Notes under the pieces: model-generated
What the model was told of the DNA's origin: nothing
Seen by the model: the letters and a program-made list of their open reading frames with translations, nothing else
Database searches by the model: none
Assembly: GCA_003526845.1 (NCBI GenBank)
Contig: DPVM01000008.1
Span: forward strand, 117,960-181,959
Length of the DNA: 64,000 bases
Direction: 5' to 3'
Source: Oscillospiraceae bacterium
GTDB lineage: Bacteria > Bacillota > Clostridia > Oscillospirales > Acutalibacteraceae
Made by a program: the position numbers and the translations under genes
In this document: piece by piece, positions 1-7,576 of the stretch
Layout: each line of letters begins with the position of its first letter
How positions within the stretch are numbered: the stretch's first letter is position 1

Positions 1-13
1 TAACTGCGTACAT
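1..13 (-). CDS. Possible first four codons of a leftward gene, cut by the window edge
   Basis: On the minus strand an ATG at 13-11 follows an AAGGAG Shine-Dalgarno site (30-25) at an 11-base spacing, which is rather long. Only M-Y-A-V can be read before the window ends, so no family can be named. The call rests on the ribosome binding site alone. Confidence 0.25.
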
Positions 14-146
14 AAGTATATTATCTCCTTCATAAGTCTCGCTACGATAGGCGTGCGCGGTGCGCAACTTCACTGCCCATAATATGCGGCTTAATTATTA
101 TAACAGAATAATGTAAAAAGTCAATGTTTTTTTGCATTTTTATATT

Positions 147-362
147 TCAATTAAAAGCAGGGTTGTCTGTTCTCCCCAATATGTAATCTGTCGATACATT
201 GTAATAGTCCGCAAGCGCTAAAAGGTGCCTTATCGGCAGTTCGTTTGCTCCGCGCTCATATCTTGCATACATTGTTTGCGATGTTTCAAGCATTTGCGCT
301 ATTTCAAGCTGTGTCTTGTCGTTGTCTTCCCTCAAGTCGCGAATTCTCTTAACATATTCCAT
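147..362 (-). CDS. Small XRE-family helix-turn-helix transcriptional regulator
   Basis: This 71-residue protein is almost entirely a Cro/CI-type helix-turn-helix domain. The segment from about residue 6 to 60 has the typical pattern: RIRDLREDNDKTQLEIAQML, then the recognition helix around TSQTMYARYERG, then a hydrophobic helix ending in YNVSTDYILGRTD. There is no room for a ligand-binding or dimerisation domain. It stands alone, leftward, divergent from rpsO. The AT-rich DNA just upstream (380-430) repeats TTTACTA-like blocks (TAAATTTACTAATT, AAGTTTACTATTT), which could be its own operator. Similar solitary XRE proteins are common in Clostridia; the target is unknown. Confidence 0.85.
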   Translation of the reverse strand: MEYVKRIRDLREDNDKTQLEIAQMLETSQTMYARYERGANELPIRHLLALADYYNVSTDYILGRTDNPAFN

Positions 363-387
363 AATAAACCCTCCGCTACAATTATAT

Positions 388-434
388 GTAGTAAATAAAT
401 TTACTAATTGATTTAGTAAAAAAGTTTACTATTT
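388..434. promoter_or_regulatory. Possible operator repeats upstream of the XRE regulator
   Basis: Direct and inverted copies of a TTTACTA/TAGTAAA block lie within about 45 bases: TAGTAAATAAATTTACTA, TAGTAAA and TTTACTATTTAAACTT. TAGTAAATAAATTTACTA (388-405) is an inverted repeat. Placement just upstream of a small Cro/CI-type regulator suggests autoregulation, but the region is AT-rich and this is inference. Confidence 0.4.
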
Positions 435-508
435 AAACTTTTTTCAAAGCTCGAAATTCGCATTCATTTGTTTGTTTTCGGATAAAATATAACCTTTAAA
501 AATAAACC

Positions 509-537
509 TTTACAAATCCTTGTTAATATGCTATAAT
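509..537 (+). promoter_or_regulatory. rpsO promoter
   Basis: TTTACA (509-514), a 17-base spacer and a perfect TATAAT (532-537) predict transcription from about 544. This leaves a leader of about 100 nucleotides before rpsO. Confidence 0.8.
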
Positions 538-543
538 CTTCTC

Positions 544-632
544 GCTGTGACGGATTACTCGGTTACGGGGGTATGCCCTTTTGGGAGTCACCTATCCCGC
601 TACTGTGTTTTTCGCAATGCAAATATTTTAAT
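544..632 (+). promoter_or_regulatory. Structured rpsO leader, candidate S15 autoregulatory element
   Basis: The transcribed leader can form two competing pairings. GTGAC (547-551) pairs with GTCAC (587-591), enclosing a CCC-TTTT-GGG hairpin (576-585). GGGGTA (568-573) pairs with TATCCC (593-598), partly by a G-U pair. The two pairings interleave, so they form a pseudoknot or exclude each other. Ribosomal protein S15 represses its own mRNA through unrelated leader structures in several bacteria. No known S15 leader is assigned here; the call rests on position and pairing. Confidence 0.5.
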
Positions 633-645
633 GAGGTGAGTCAAA

Positions 646-948
646 ATGACAAAAGAAGAAAAACAAGCAATAATCAAAGAATATGCCGTTCACGAGGGTG
701 ACACAGGTTCTGCACAGGTACAGGTTGCAGTTCTCACAAAGAGAATCAACGAGCTTACAGAGCACCTTAAGGTTCATAAGAAGGACCACCACTCACGCCG
801 CGGTCTTCTTAAGATGGTAGGTCACAGAAGAAACCTTCTTGCTTACATCTACAAAAACGATGTTCACGAGTATCGTGATCTTATCGCAAAGCTCGGTATC
901 CGTAATACTATCGAGCGTAACTTGGCTGACAACGAAGCTCAAGACTAA
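646..948 (+). CDS. rpsO: Small ribosomal subunit protein uS15
   Basis: S15 binds the central domain of 16S rRNA and is an early assembly protein of the 30S subunit. The core matches the family closely: the N-terminal MTKEEKQAIIKEYA segment, the HKKDHHSRRGLLKMVGHRR rRNA-binding segment (about residues 43-61) and YRDLIAKLGIR near residue 85. The protein has 100 residues, about a dozen more than the usual 88-89, with an acidic tail NTIERNLADNEAQD. A GAGGTGAG ribosome binding site precedes the ATG. Its neighbour pnp is the classic rpsO partner. Confidence 0.97.
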   Translation: MTKEEKQAIIKEYAVHEGDTGSAQVQVAVLTKRINELTEHLKVHKKDHHSRRGLLKMVGHRRNLLAYIYKNDVHEYRDLIAKLGIRNTIERNLADNEAQD

Positions 949-957
949 TTAAAATAC

Positions 958-990
958 GGCAGGTGATGTTGCTATCACCTGCCTTGTTTA
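958..990 (+). terminator. rpsO-pnp intergenic terminator or attenuator
   Basis: GGCAGGTGAT (958-967) pairs perfectly with ATCACCTGCC (974-983), followed by TTGTTTA. The short U-tract suggests partial termination, with read-through into pnp likely. Confidence 0.75.
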
Positions 991-1009
991 CATTTTTAAG
1001 GTATCCCGA

Positions 1010-1080
1010 GGAGGAGTTGACAATAGTAGTAAGCTGAGCCGATAAACGATTGTCGGTTGACCTTATTACTATTCTCCTCC
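1010..1080 (+). promoter_or_regulatory. Long pnp leader hairpin, candidate RNase III / PNPase control site
   Basis: GGAGGAG (1010-1016) pairs with CTCCTCC (1074-1080). After a 5-base bulge (1017-1021), 1022-1033 pairs with 1062-1073 over 12 bp including one G-U. A smaller hairpin AGCCGA/TCGGTT (1037-1042 / 1053-1058) caps it. The stem of about 19 bp lies some 38 bases before the pnp start. In E. coli a similar pnp leader helix is cut by RNase III and then degraded by PNPase to repress translation. Equivalence here is inferred from position and shape. Confidence 0.65.
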
Positions 1081-1117
1081 TTCGATATAAAAAATATTAA
1101 GAAAGAGGTAATTTAAA

Positions 1118-3313
1118 ATGTTTTTCAAGAATTTTAAAGTATGGGAAACAGAACTTGCAGGCAGAAAGCTTACACTTGAAACCGGCAAAATGGCAGGCCT
1201 TGCAAATGCATCTGTTATGGCTCGCTACGGCGAAACAAATGTGCTTTGCACAGTAACGGCATCGGCAAAGCCGAGAGAGGGCGTTGACTTTTTCCCTCTC
1301 AGCGTTGACTATGAAGAGAAAATGTATTCGGTAGGTAAAATCCCCGGATCATTCCAAAGAAGAGAGGGCAGAGCTTCCGAAAAGGCAATCCTCACTTCTC
1401 GTTGTATCGACCGTCCTATCCGTCCTTTGTTCCCAAAGGATTTGAGAAATGATTGCTCGGTTGTAGCAACAGTTATGTCGGTTGACCCCGACTGCTCACC
1501 CGAAATCACCGCTATGATTGGTGTTTCTGCGGCTATCGCAATTTCAGATATTCCGTGGGACGGACCGATTTCAGGCGTTAATGTAGGACTTGTTGACGGT
1601 CAAATCGTTATCAACCCGACTCTTGAGCAAAGAGCAAAGAGCGACCTTGTTCTCACCGTTGCATCAACGGCAGACCTTGTAGCAATGATCGAGGCAGGCG
1701 GTAACGAAATCGACGATGATACAATGTTTGACGCTATTATGGCAGGTCATGAGGAAAACAAAAAAATCGTTAAATTTATCCAAGGTATTGTTGATGAAAT
1801 CGGTAAGCCTAAATTTGAATACGAGTCATCAAATCCCGACCCAGAGATTATGGCTCAAATCGAAGAGTTCTGCATCGAAGATGTCAAGAAAGCTCTTGAT
1901 ACAGACGACAAACTTGTTCGTGACGAGGCTCTTCTTCCTATCTATGTCGCTGTTCACGAAAAATTCGACGAGCAGTTTGAGGGCAACGAGACAAAGATTG
2001 ACGAGATTATGTATCTTGTTCAAAAACATGTTGTTCGCTCATGGCTTAAGGACGAGCATAAGCGTGTTGACGGCAGAGGCATTGATGAAATCCGTCCGCT
2101 TAACGCAGAGGTTGACCTCCTTGCAAGAGCACACGGCTCAGGACTTTTCACAAGAGGACAAACACAGGTTCTTTCTGTTACAACACTCGGTCCTATGAGC
2201 GATGCTCAGCAGCTTGACGGACTTGACGAGCAAACAGAAAAGAGATATATCCACCACTACAACTTCCCGTCATACTCTGTCGGCGAAACAAAGCCGTCAA
2301 GAGGACCGGGCAGAAGAGAAATCGGCCACGGTGCATTGGCAGAAAAGGCACTTGTTCCCGTTCTTCCGTCTTTTGACGAGTTCCCGTATGCAATTCGCGT
2401 TGTATCGGAAGTTCTTTCATCAAACGGCTCAACATCACAAGGTTCAATCTGCGGCTCAACCCTTTCTCTTATGGCAGCAGGCGTTCCGATTAAGGCACCG
2501 GTTGCAGGTATTTCCTGCGGTCTTATCACCGGCGACGAGGGCGTTTACGGCGACTTTATGACAATGGTCGACATTCAGGGTCTTGAAGATTTCTACGGCG
2601 ATATGGACTTTAAGGTTGCAGGTACAAAGAAAGGTATCACAGCAATTCAGATGGACCTTAAGGTACACGGTCTTACTCCGGAGATTATCAAAGAGGCTTT
2701 TGCAAAGACACACAAGGCAAGAAATTATATTCTTGATGAAATTATGCTCCCTGTTATCAGCGAGCCGAGAAAAGAGCTTTCAAAATACGCTCCGAAGATG
2801 TTTACAATTTCAATCAATCCCGATAAAATCGGCGATGTTATCGGCAAGGGCGGCAAGGTTATCCAGGAAATTCAGTCAGAATACGATGTTAAAATCAACA
2901 TTGAAGAGGACGGCAGAGTTTACATTTCCGGTATTGATGCCGAAAAGTGCAAGGGCGCAGTTGAGGTTGTTAAACTTATCGCTACAGATCCCGAGGTTGG
3001 CGCATACTACAACGGCGTTGTAACAAGAATTATGAGCTTCGGCGCATTTGTTGAAATCGCACCCGGCAAGGAAGGTCTTGTTCACATCAGTCGCCTTGAT
3101 GTTAAGAGAACAGAAAAGGTTGAGGATGTTGTAAATGTTGGCGACTCAATCGCAGTTAAGTGCATCGAAATTGACGATCAGGGCAGAATCAACCTTTCAA
3201 GAAGAGATTATCTCATCGAGGTTGAGGGTATGACCGCTGAAAACGAAATTGACGATACACCGCGCAAGCCTCGCCGTGAGGGCAGAGGTCCTCGCCGCAA
3301 TTTCAGAGGTTAG
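1118..3313 (+). CDS. pnp: Polyribonucleotide nucleotidyltransferase (PNPase)
   Basis: PNPase degrades RNA 3'-to-5' with phosphate, releasing nucleoside diphosphates, and takes part in mRNA turnover. The 731 residues fit the family length. Two RNase PH-like cores flank a helical linker. The C-terminal part has a KH domain with the GKGG loop (IGKGGKVIQEIQ, near residue 573) and an S1 domain (about 627-700, FGAFVEIAPGKEGLVHIS), ending in a basic tail RKPRREGRGPRRNFRG. The start has a good GAAAGAGGT site. It follows rpsO, the usual arrangement, and has its own terminator downstream. Confidence 0.98.
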   Translation: MFFKNFKVWETELAGRKLTLETGKMAGLANASVMARYGETNVLCTVTASAKPREGVDFFPLSVDYEEKMYSVGKIPGSFQRREGRASEKAILTSRCIDRPIRPLFPKDLRNDCSVVATVMSVDPDCSPEITAMIGVSAAIAISDIPWDGPISGVNVGLVDGQIVINPTLEQRAKSDLVLTVASTADLVAMIEAGGNEIDDDTMFDAIMAGHEENKKIVKFIQGIVDEIGKPKFEYESSNPDPEIMAQIEEFCIEDVKKALDTDDKLVRDEALLPIYVAVHEKFDEQFEGNETKIDEIMYLVQKHVVRSWLKDEHKRVDGRGIDEIRPLNAEVDLLARAHGSGLFTRGQTQVLSVTTLGPMSDAQQLDGLDEQTEKRYIHHYNFPSYSVGETKPSRGPGRREIGHGALAEKALVPVLPSFDEFPYAIRVVSEVLSSNGSTSQGSICGSTLSLMAAGVPIKAPVAGISCGLITGDEGVYGDFMTMVDIQGLEDFYGDMDFKVAGTKKGITAIQMDLKVHGLTPEIIKEAFAKTHKARNYILDEIMLPVISEPRKELSKYAPKMFTISINPDKIGDVIGKGGKVIQEIQSEYDVKINIEEDGRVYISGIDAEKCKGAVEVVKLIATDPEVGAYYNGVVTRIMSFGAFVEIAPGKEGLVHISRLDVKRTEKVEDVVNVGDSIAVKCIEIDDQGRINLSRRDYLIEVEGMTAENEIDDTPRKPRREGRGPRRNFRG

Positions 3314-3327
3314 TAATCAAATAATCA

Positions 3328-3362
3328 ACGGAGTGCGTTCGTGAGAGCACACTCCGTTTTTT
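3328..3362 (+). terminator. pnp terminator
   Basis: ACGGAGTG (3328-3335) pairs with CACTCCGT (3350-3357), followed by a run of T. Confidence 0.85.
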
Positions 3363-3400
3363 GCTATATGTATCCATATTAAATAAATGAGGGCTTGATT

Positions 3401-4084
3401 ATGGTTGATAATAAGGGCAAAATTAACGATTGGGACCGTATGGTCGCAGGCAAACTTTATAACGCAGGCAGTAAGGATATTTTTAAACAGCATGCACTCG
3501 GACTTATACGATGCCAGCGTTTTAACAAAATCGCCGTTTGGAGATTCAAAACAAAACAGCGTGCGCTTGAAAGACTCATTCCGTCGGCAAAAGGCAAGGA
3601 TTTTGCTGTTTTTGCACCGCTTTATTGCGAATACGGCGTTAATGTTCATGTCGGCAAGGACTGTTTTGTAAACTATAATTGCACATTTCTTGACATTTCT
3701 CCTATCACATTCGGCGACGGCGTGTGGATTGGTGCAAATGTAACTCTTGCAACGCCGCTTCATCCGTTTCTTGTTGAGGAGCGACTTCCTGCCGATTATC
3801 CCGACGGCAGGCATGACCTTGAGTATTCCGCACCTATCACAATCAAGGACGGCTGTTGGATTTGCTCAAGCGCAACGATTTGCGGCGGAGTAACAATCGG
3901 CGAAAACAGCATTGTAGCGGCAGGCGCAGTTGTCAACCGCGATGTTCCGCCAAACAGCATTGTCGCAGGTGTTCCGGCAAGGGTTATCCGCCAAATAGAC
4001 GAGGACGACCGCATTAATGTTTGGGATACATATATGAAAAACGAAACGCCGCTTTCCGCAAGAAAAAGAAAAGCGACAAAATAA
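3401..4084 (+). CDS. Sugar O-acetyltransferase, left-handed beta-helix (maltose/galactoside acetyltransferase type)
   Basis: Proteins of this type move acetyl groups from acetyl-CoA to sugar hydroxyls as trimers. The N-terminal DWDRMVAGKLYNA resembles the MAT/GAT N-domain. A hexapeptide-repeat beta-helix follows (about residues 70-205), including VWIGANVTLATPLHP with the family histidine, and ends in the CoA-side motif NSIVAAGAVVNRDVPPNSIVAGVPARVIR. I chose ATG 3401 over an upstream TTG because GAGGG (3389-3393) is correctly spaced from it. It is monocistronic between two terminators. The acceptor sugar cannot be read from the sequence. Confidence 0.9.
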   Translation: MVDNKGKINDWDRMVAGKLYNAGSKDIFKQHALGLIRCQRFNKIAVWRFKTKQRALERLIPSAKGKDFAVFAPLYCEYGVNVHVGKDCFVNYNCTFLDISPITFGDGVWIGANVTLATPLHPFLVEERLPADYPDGRHDLEYSAPITIKDGCWICSSATICGGVTIGENSIVAAGAVVNRDVPPNSIVAGVPARVIRQIDEDDRINVWDTYMKNETPLSARKRKATK

Positions 4085-4113
4085 TTATTCTATTAATTTT
4101 TTGCAAAAAAATA

Positions 4114-4146
4114 CCGCCCGATACTCGGTCATTGAGTGTCGGGCGG
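4114..4146. terminator. Bidirectional terminator between convergent genes
   Basis: CCGCCCGATACTC (4114-4126) pairs with GAGTGTCGGGCGG (4134-4146) with one wobble position. There are A residues before and T residues after it, so it can serve both strands. Confidence 0.85.
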
Positions 4147-4149
4147 ATT

Positions 4150-4935
4150 TTACATTTTAATCCAAATCGATATATACATTATCGCATACAAAACCGCATA
4201 AATCACAACCTGATGTCCCAAATAAAACCAAAGGCTGTTCTTGCCTATGAATGCAAACACTTTTGAATGTTTTTTATATGCCCACCTCGGGAGTCTGCCT
4301 TCTTTAACATACTGACCGGCAAATGCGCCGAAAATGAACATAAACAGCCACGGCAACAGTGCAAAATAATCTGCGCTTGCAAAGTCGGCGTTATAAAATC
4401 CGAGTGGGAAAAGTATGTTTGTTTGATACAGCGACTCGGGCAGGTGAATTAAGCCGAACATAAGCGTTTTGTCGCTTATGCCGTATGTTAGCATAAACAA
4501 TAGTGCGCTTGCCGCCATTCCGACGGACGGCTTTATTTTTTTTATAAACGGCATCAAAAGCCCTGTGATTATCATACAACAGCCGAGGCAGTGCAGTATT
4601 CCGAAATAAATTTCGCATTTATAAATGTGCATCATCGGCATTATCACCGCGGTTGCAACGGTGACGGCAAGACCGGCGGCAAGGACAATCGCACCGCGCT
4701 TTAGGGTGTTGCGCGAAAGGCGCGAGCATATGCCCGATATTATAATAAAAATGCTCCAAAAAATCGGCTGAAATGTGCAAAGTCTGTTAAACGCTTTAAA
4801 GCCCCAATCAGCCATATATATGTTGCCTATGTCGAGAAAGGTGTGGTGAACTATCATCGCCGCTATTGCAAAGCCGCGCAATTCATCAAGAAAATATATT
4901 CTCTCTCGTTTATTGCCTTTTCCCAAATTTGTCAC
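4150..4935 (-). CDS. HGSNAT-catalytic-like (DUF1624) integral membrane protein
   Basis: This 261-residue polytopic protein starts with RIYFLDELRGFAIAAMIVHH, the signature of the heparan-alpha-glucosaminide acetyltransferase catalytic domain (DUF1624), where the histidine after the first membrane segment takes the acetyl group in the lysosomal enzyme. About seven membrane segments follow, ending with FIGKNSLWFYLGHQVVIY, a typical acyltransferase-3-like C-terminus. The likely role is transmembrane acylation of a surface glycan or similar. The start is a GTG (4935-4933) with a poor ribosome binding site, so the true start may differ by a few codons. Confidence 0.85.
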   Translation of the reverse strand: MTNLGKGNKRERIYFLDELRGFAIAAMIVHHTFLDIGNIYMADWGFKAFNRLCTFQPIFWSIFIIISGICSRLSRNTLKRGAIVLAAGLAVTVATAVIMPMMHIYKCEIYFGILHCLGCCMIITGLLMPFIKKIKPSVGMAASALLFMLTYGISDKTLMFGLIHLPESLYQTNILFPLGFYNADFASADYFALLPWLFMFIFGAFAGQYVKEGRLPRWAYKKHSKVFAFIGKNSLWFYLGHQVVIYAVLYAIMYISIWIKM

Positions 4936-4990
4936 CCCGATGCCGCGTGTTTTTATTGTTTCGGATATATTATATTAAATTCAAAATATA

Positions 4991-5019
4991 TTGTAAATAG
5001 TAAAGTTATATGTTATTAT
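4991..5019 (+). promoter_or_regulatory. Promoter of the GH28 gene with overlapping inverted repeat
   Basis: TTGTAA (4991-4996), a 17-base spacer and TATTAT (5014-5019) predict a start near 5026. An inverted repeat, GTAAAGTTATAT (5000-5011) with ATATAAACTTTAC (5028-5040), straddles the -10 region and could be an operator. A second small repeat puts the ribosome binding site in a loop (TTTAC-gag-GTAAA). Confidence 0.6.
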
Positions 5020-5051
5020 TAATTTGAATATAAACTTTACGAGGTAAAAAG

Positions 5052-6428
5052 ATGAAAGAATACAATGTTATTCAGTACGGTGCAAAGGGCGACGGCACAA
5101 CAAACGATGCGTTTGCCATTCAGCACGCAATAGACGATTGCGCAAGAAACGGCGGCGGCAGAGTGGTTTTGCAAAGCGGCAAGGTTTTCTACAGCGATTC
5201 AATCAGGCTTAGAGCAAATGTCGATTTGCATATTCAAAAGGGCGCACGCCTTAAAGCAACAGGGAATATAGACGGCTATATCAGACCGAACAAGCTTATT
5301 AATGACCCTAAAACCGCGTTAATTGGCAATCCCGTTACAGGCAAGCCGAGCTTTGTGTTTATTTACGGCTTTGAGGCAGATAATTGCTCAATTTCAGGCG
5401 AGGGCACAATTGACGCAAACGGTCACTCTTTTGTTCAGCGCAAGGACCGATACTATGTTACGGGCGATTTTTATCCGCGTCCGACCGTTATGTATGTTGA
5501 AAAAAGCAATCATATCACATTTAAAGAGTTTACTGTTGTTGACGCTCCGTTTTGGACTCTGCACCCGGCAGGCTGCGACGATGTTTTGATTGACAGAATC
5601 AGAATTTTAAACGATCTTGATGTCGCAAATTCCGACGGAATCGACCCCGACCATTGCTCAAATGTCAGAATACTCGGCTGTCATGTTACATGCGCCGACG
5701 ATTGCATTTGTTTAAAGGCGTCGAAGGGCAATGCCGAATACGGTCCGTGCGAAAATATCGTTATCGACGGTTGCACGCTTGTTTCAACCTCTGCTGCAAT
5801 AAAAATCGGCACCGAGGGTGTGGGCGATTTCAAAAATGTTATCGTTTCAAACTGCGTTATAAGTAAATCAAACCGCGGACTTTCAATTCAAATCCGCGAC
5901 GGCGGCTGTGTCGAAAATGTTACATATTCAAATATTATTATCGAAACACGCCGATTCTGTCCCGATTGGTGGGGTACAGCAGAGCCTATTGTTTTGACAA
6001 CCTTTAACAGAGACGAAAACACAAAAAGCGGCACAATCAAAAACATTCGCTTTTTCAATGTCACCGCAAAGGGCGAAAACGGCGTTTTGATTCACGGCAA
6101 CGCCGAAAATATTATTGAAGATATTACATTTGAAAATTGCCAAATTCAGCTCAACCGCACATCAAAGTGGGACTGTGGCTTGTATGATTTAAGACCGTGT
6201 CTTGACTACGGTGTTGAAAAATATGACAATTCGGCATTTTTCATCAGATATGCAAAGAATGTGCTTATTGAAAAAACAAAAACATCGTGGGGCAATATTT
6301 GCGGCAATTACAAGCACGCAATCGACGCCGAAAATGTTGAAAATCTTGAGCTTGTGAGATTCAGCGGCAAGGCGGCTTCACCCGATGTTGAGGATATTAA
6401 GGTAAACAATGTTAAATTTGCGGTTTAA
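5052..6428 (+). CDS. Glycoside hydrolase family 28 (polygalacturonase-like), cytoplasmic
   Basis: GH28 enzymes are right-handed beta-helix hydrolases of pectic galacturonan chains. The N-terminus YNVIQYGAKGDGTTNDAFAI is the family pectate-lyase-like entry motif. Catalytic aspartates are visible in NSDGID (193-198) and ADDCICLK (215-222). The third canonical motif, GHG, is not present; the matching segment reads STSAAIKIGTEG (245-256). There is no signal peptide, so it probably acts inside the cell on imported oligosaccharides. The 458 residues fit the family. The GAGGT ribosome binding site is well placed. Substrate is inferred from family only. Confidence 0.9.
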   Translation: MKEYNVIQYGAKGDGTTNDAFAIQHAIDDCARNGGGRVVLQSGKVFYSDSIRLRANVDLHIQKGARLKATGNIDGYIRPNKLINDPKTALIGNPVTGKPSFVFIYGFEADNCSISGEGTIDANGHSFVQRKDRYYVTGDFYPRPTVMYVEKSNHITFKEFTVVDAPFWTLHPAGCDDVLIDRIRILNDLDVANSDGIDPDHCSNVRILGCHVTCADDCICLKASKGNAEYGPCENIVIDGCTLVSTSAAIKIGTEGVGDFKNVIVSNCVISKSNRGLSIQIRDGGCVENVTYSNIIIETRRFCPDWWGTAEPIVLTTFNRDENTKSGTIKNIRFFNVTAKGENGVLIHGNAENIIEDITFENCQIQLNRTSKWDCGLYDLRPCLDYGVEKYDNSAFFIRYAKNVLIEKTKTSWGNICGNYKHAIDAENVENLELVRFSGKAASPDVEDIKVNNVKFAV

Positions 6429-6492
6429 CGGAGAAAATATAAAGGCTTCGTTTATCCGTCGGCTTTGACCGAGAAAGGCTATGGTGGTTGTT

Positions 6493-6894
6493 ATGGTACA
6501 GCTCAAAGGGTTCAGAGTTAATTCCGTTTCGTTTGAAAACAAGGTTCAAAACGGCACGCAGTTAAAGCTCAAAAACCATTTTAATTATAATGTAAGCTAT
6601 ATGGACGGTGAAAATAAATGCATCGGCACGCTTAATTTTAAAATTGCGGACGAAAATATGCTCCCGTTTGAAATCAAACTCGAAATAGTTGCCGAATTTG
6701 CTTATCAAAGCGGCGACGATAAGGGCGATATTCATGTTGAATCGTTTGACCAGCTGTTTCCGTCGCTCCGTCAATTTATCAACAGCCTCACCGCCACATG
6801 CGGTATGCCGGGATTGATGATTCCCTACATTGCGCTTGATCGCGACAAAGTTAATGTCAGCGAAAACGAAAAAGAGGAGAGTGCATTGAACTGA
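6493..6894 (+). CDS. SecB-like protein-export chaperone family protein
   Basis: This 133-residue protein resembles the SecB fold family found in some Firmicutes. The N-terminus LKGFRVNSVSFENK matches the first SecB strand, and FPSLRQFINSLTATCGMPGLMIPYI near the C-terminus matches the SecB segment FPYLR...SxLT...G.PPL.LPP. SecB proteins hold unfolded preproteins or toxin-antitoxin partners. I chose ATG 6493 over 6481 because GGTGG is correctly spaced from it. Its stop overlaps the start of the next gene, so the two are translationally linked. Whether it serves the Sec pathway is unknown. Confidence 0.65.
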   Translation: MVQLKGFRVNSVSFENKVQNGTQLKLKNHFNYNVSYMDGENKCIGTLNFKIADENMLPFEIKLEIVAEFAYQSGDDKGDIHVESFDQLFPSLRQFINSLTATCGMPGLMIPYIALDRDKVNVSENEKEESALN

Positions 6895-7076
6895 TGGCAG
6901 ATTTGTGCGACAAATGCTGGTACAACGCTTATGATGAAGAGAGCGACGAGTATTTTTGCGACCTTCAGCTTGATGAGGACGAATATGCAAAAATGCTTTT
7001 CGCCGACAAATCAAAATCGTGCAAATATTTTAGACCCGACATAGGCGAATACGGCATAGTCAGAAAACAAAATTAA
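6894..7076 (+). CDS. Small acidic cysteine protein (DUF6472-like)
   Basis: The 60-residue product has four cysteines in a C-x2-C-x13-C-x20-C arrangement (LCDKCWYNAYDEESDEYFCD ... SKSCKYFRP), suggesting a zinc site. Many Asp/Glu and Tyr residues surround it. I recall short Clostridia proteins with this CDxCxxY...YxCxxxLDEDE pattern grouped as DUF6472, but could not check. The start overlaps the SecB-like stop by one base (TGATG), indicating coupled translation and supporting it as a real gene. Function unknown. Confidence 0.75.
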   Translation: MADLCDKCWYNAYDEESDEYFCDLQLDEDEYAKMLFADKSKSCKYFRPDIGEYGIVRKQN

Positions 7077-7111
7077 ACCTTTATTGATATGGTTGATAAG
7101 GAGGAGATTAT

Positions 7112-7564
7112 ATGCCCGAATCGACAATGTATATAATTTGGGCAGCGGCAATATTGCTTTTCGGTATTGCCGAGGGAGTAACCGTTCAGCTTGTTTCAAT
7201 TTGGTTTTTAATCGGTGCTGTTGCCGCACTCATTGCCGCTTTTTGCGGTGCAGGCATTCCTGTTCAGGTGACCGTTTTTGTCGCCGTAACAGTTGTCACG
7301 CTGATTGGAACGCGACCGATTGTCAAGAAAAAGTTGAACACAAAAACAGTCAAAACCAATGCCGACCGCTGTATAGGTCAGGAGGGCGTTGTTATTGAAG
7401 AAATAAATAATCTGCTTCCGTCGGGACAGGTTAAGGTTGACGGCAAGGTGTGGACTGCGCGCAGCGAAAGCCCCGATGTCACGATACCAAAGGATTCAGT
7501 CGTTTTGATTGAAAAAATCGACGGTGTAAAATTGATTGTAAAAACAATACCTAAAAACGATTAA
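7112..7564 (+). CDS. NfeD family membrane protein
   Basis: Short NfeD proteins have membrane helices followed by an OB-fold domain and work with SPFH-domain proteins in membrane microdomains. Here three helices occupy about residues 7-67, ending in LIGTRPIVKKK. An OB-fold follows (about 85-145: GQEGVVIEEINNLLPSGQVKVDGKVWTARS). A strong AAGGAGGAG site precedes the ATG. The gene lies 12 bases before the SPFH partner, the standard pairing, so they are one operon. Confidence 0.93.
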   Translation: MPESTMYIIWAAAILLFGIAEGVTVQLVSIWFLIGAVAALIAAFCGAGIPVQVTVFVAVTVVTLIGTRPIVKKKLNTKTVKTNADRCIGQEGVVIEEINNLLPSGQVKVDGKVWTARSESPDVTIPKDSVVLIEKIDGVKLIVKTIPKND

Positions 7565-7576
7565 AGGAGAAAATGT

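Noticed and set aside
2193..2713. Several overlapping open frames on both strands inside pnp.
   Set aside because: All lie within a full-length, unmistakable pnp frame and are shadows of it.
4267..4452. Plus-strand frame opposite the HGSNAT-like gene.
   Set aside because: No ribosome binding site and no similarity; the minus-strand gene is clearly real.
6471..6492. GAGAAAGGCTATGG before the SecB-like gene resembles the end of leader E1.
   Set aside because: No outer or inner helix like E1 can be drawn around it, and the conserved heptamers are missing. The likeness is limited to a purine stretch and the ribosome binding site.
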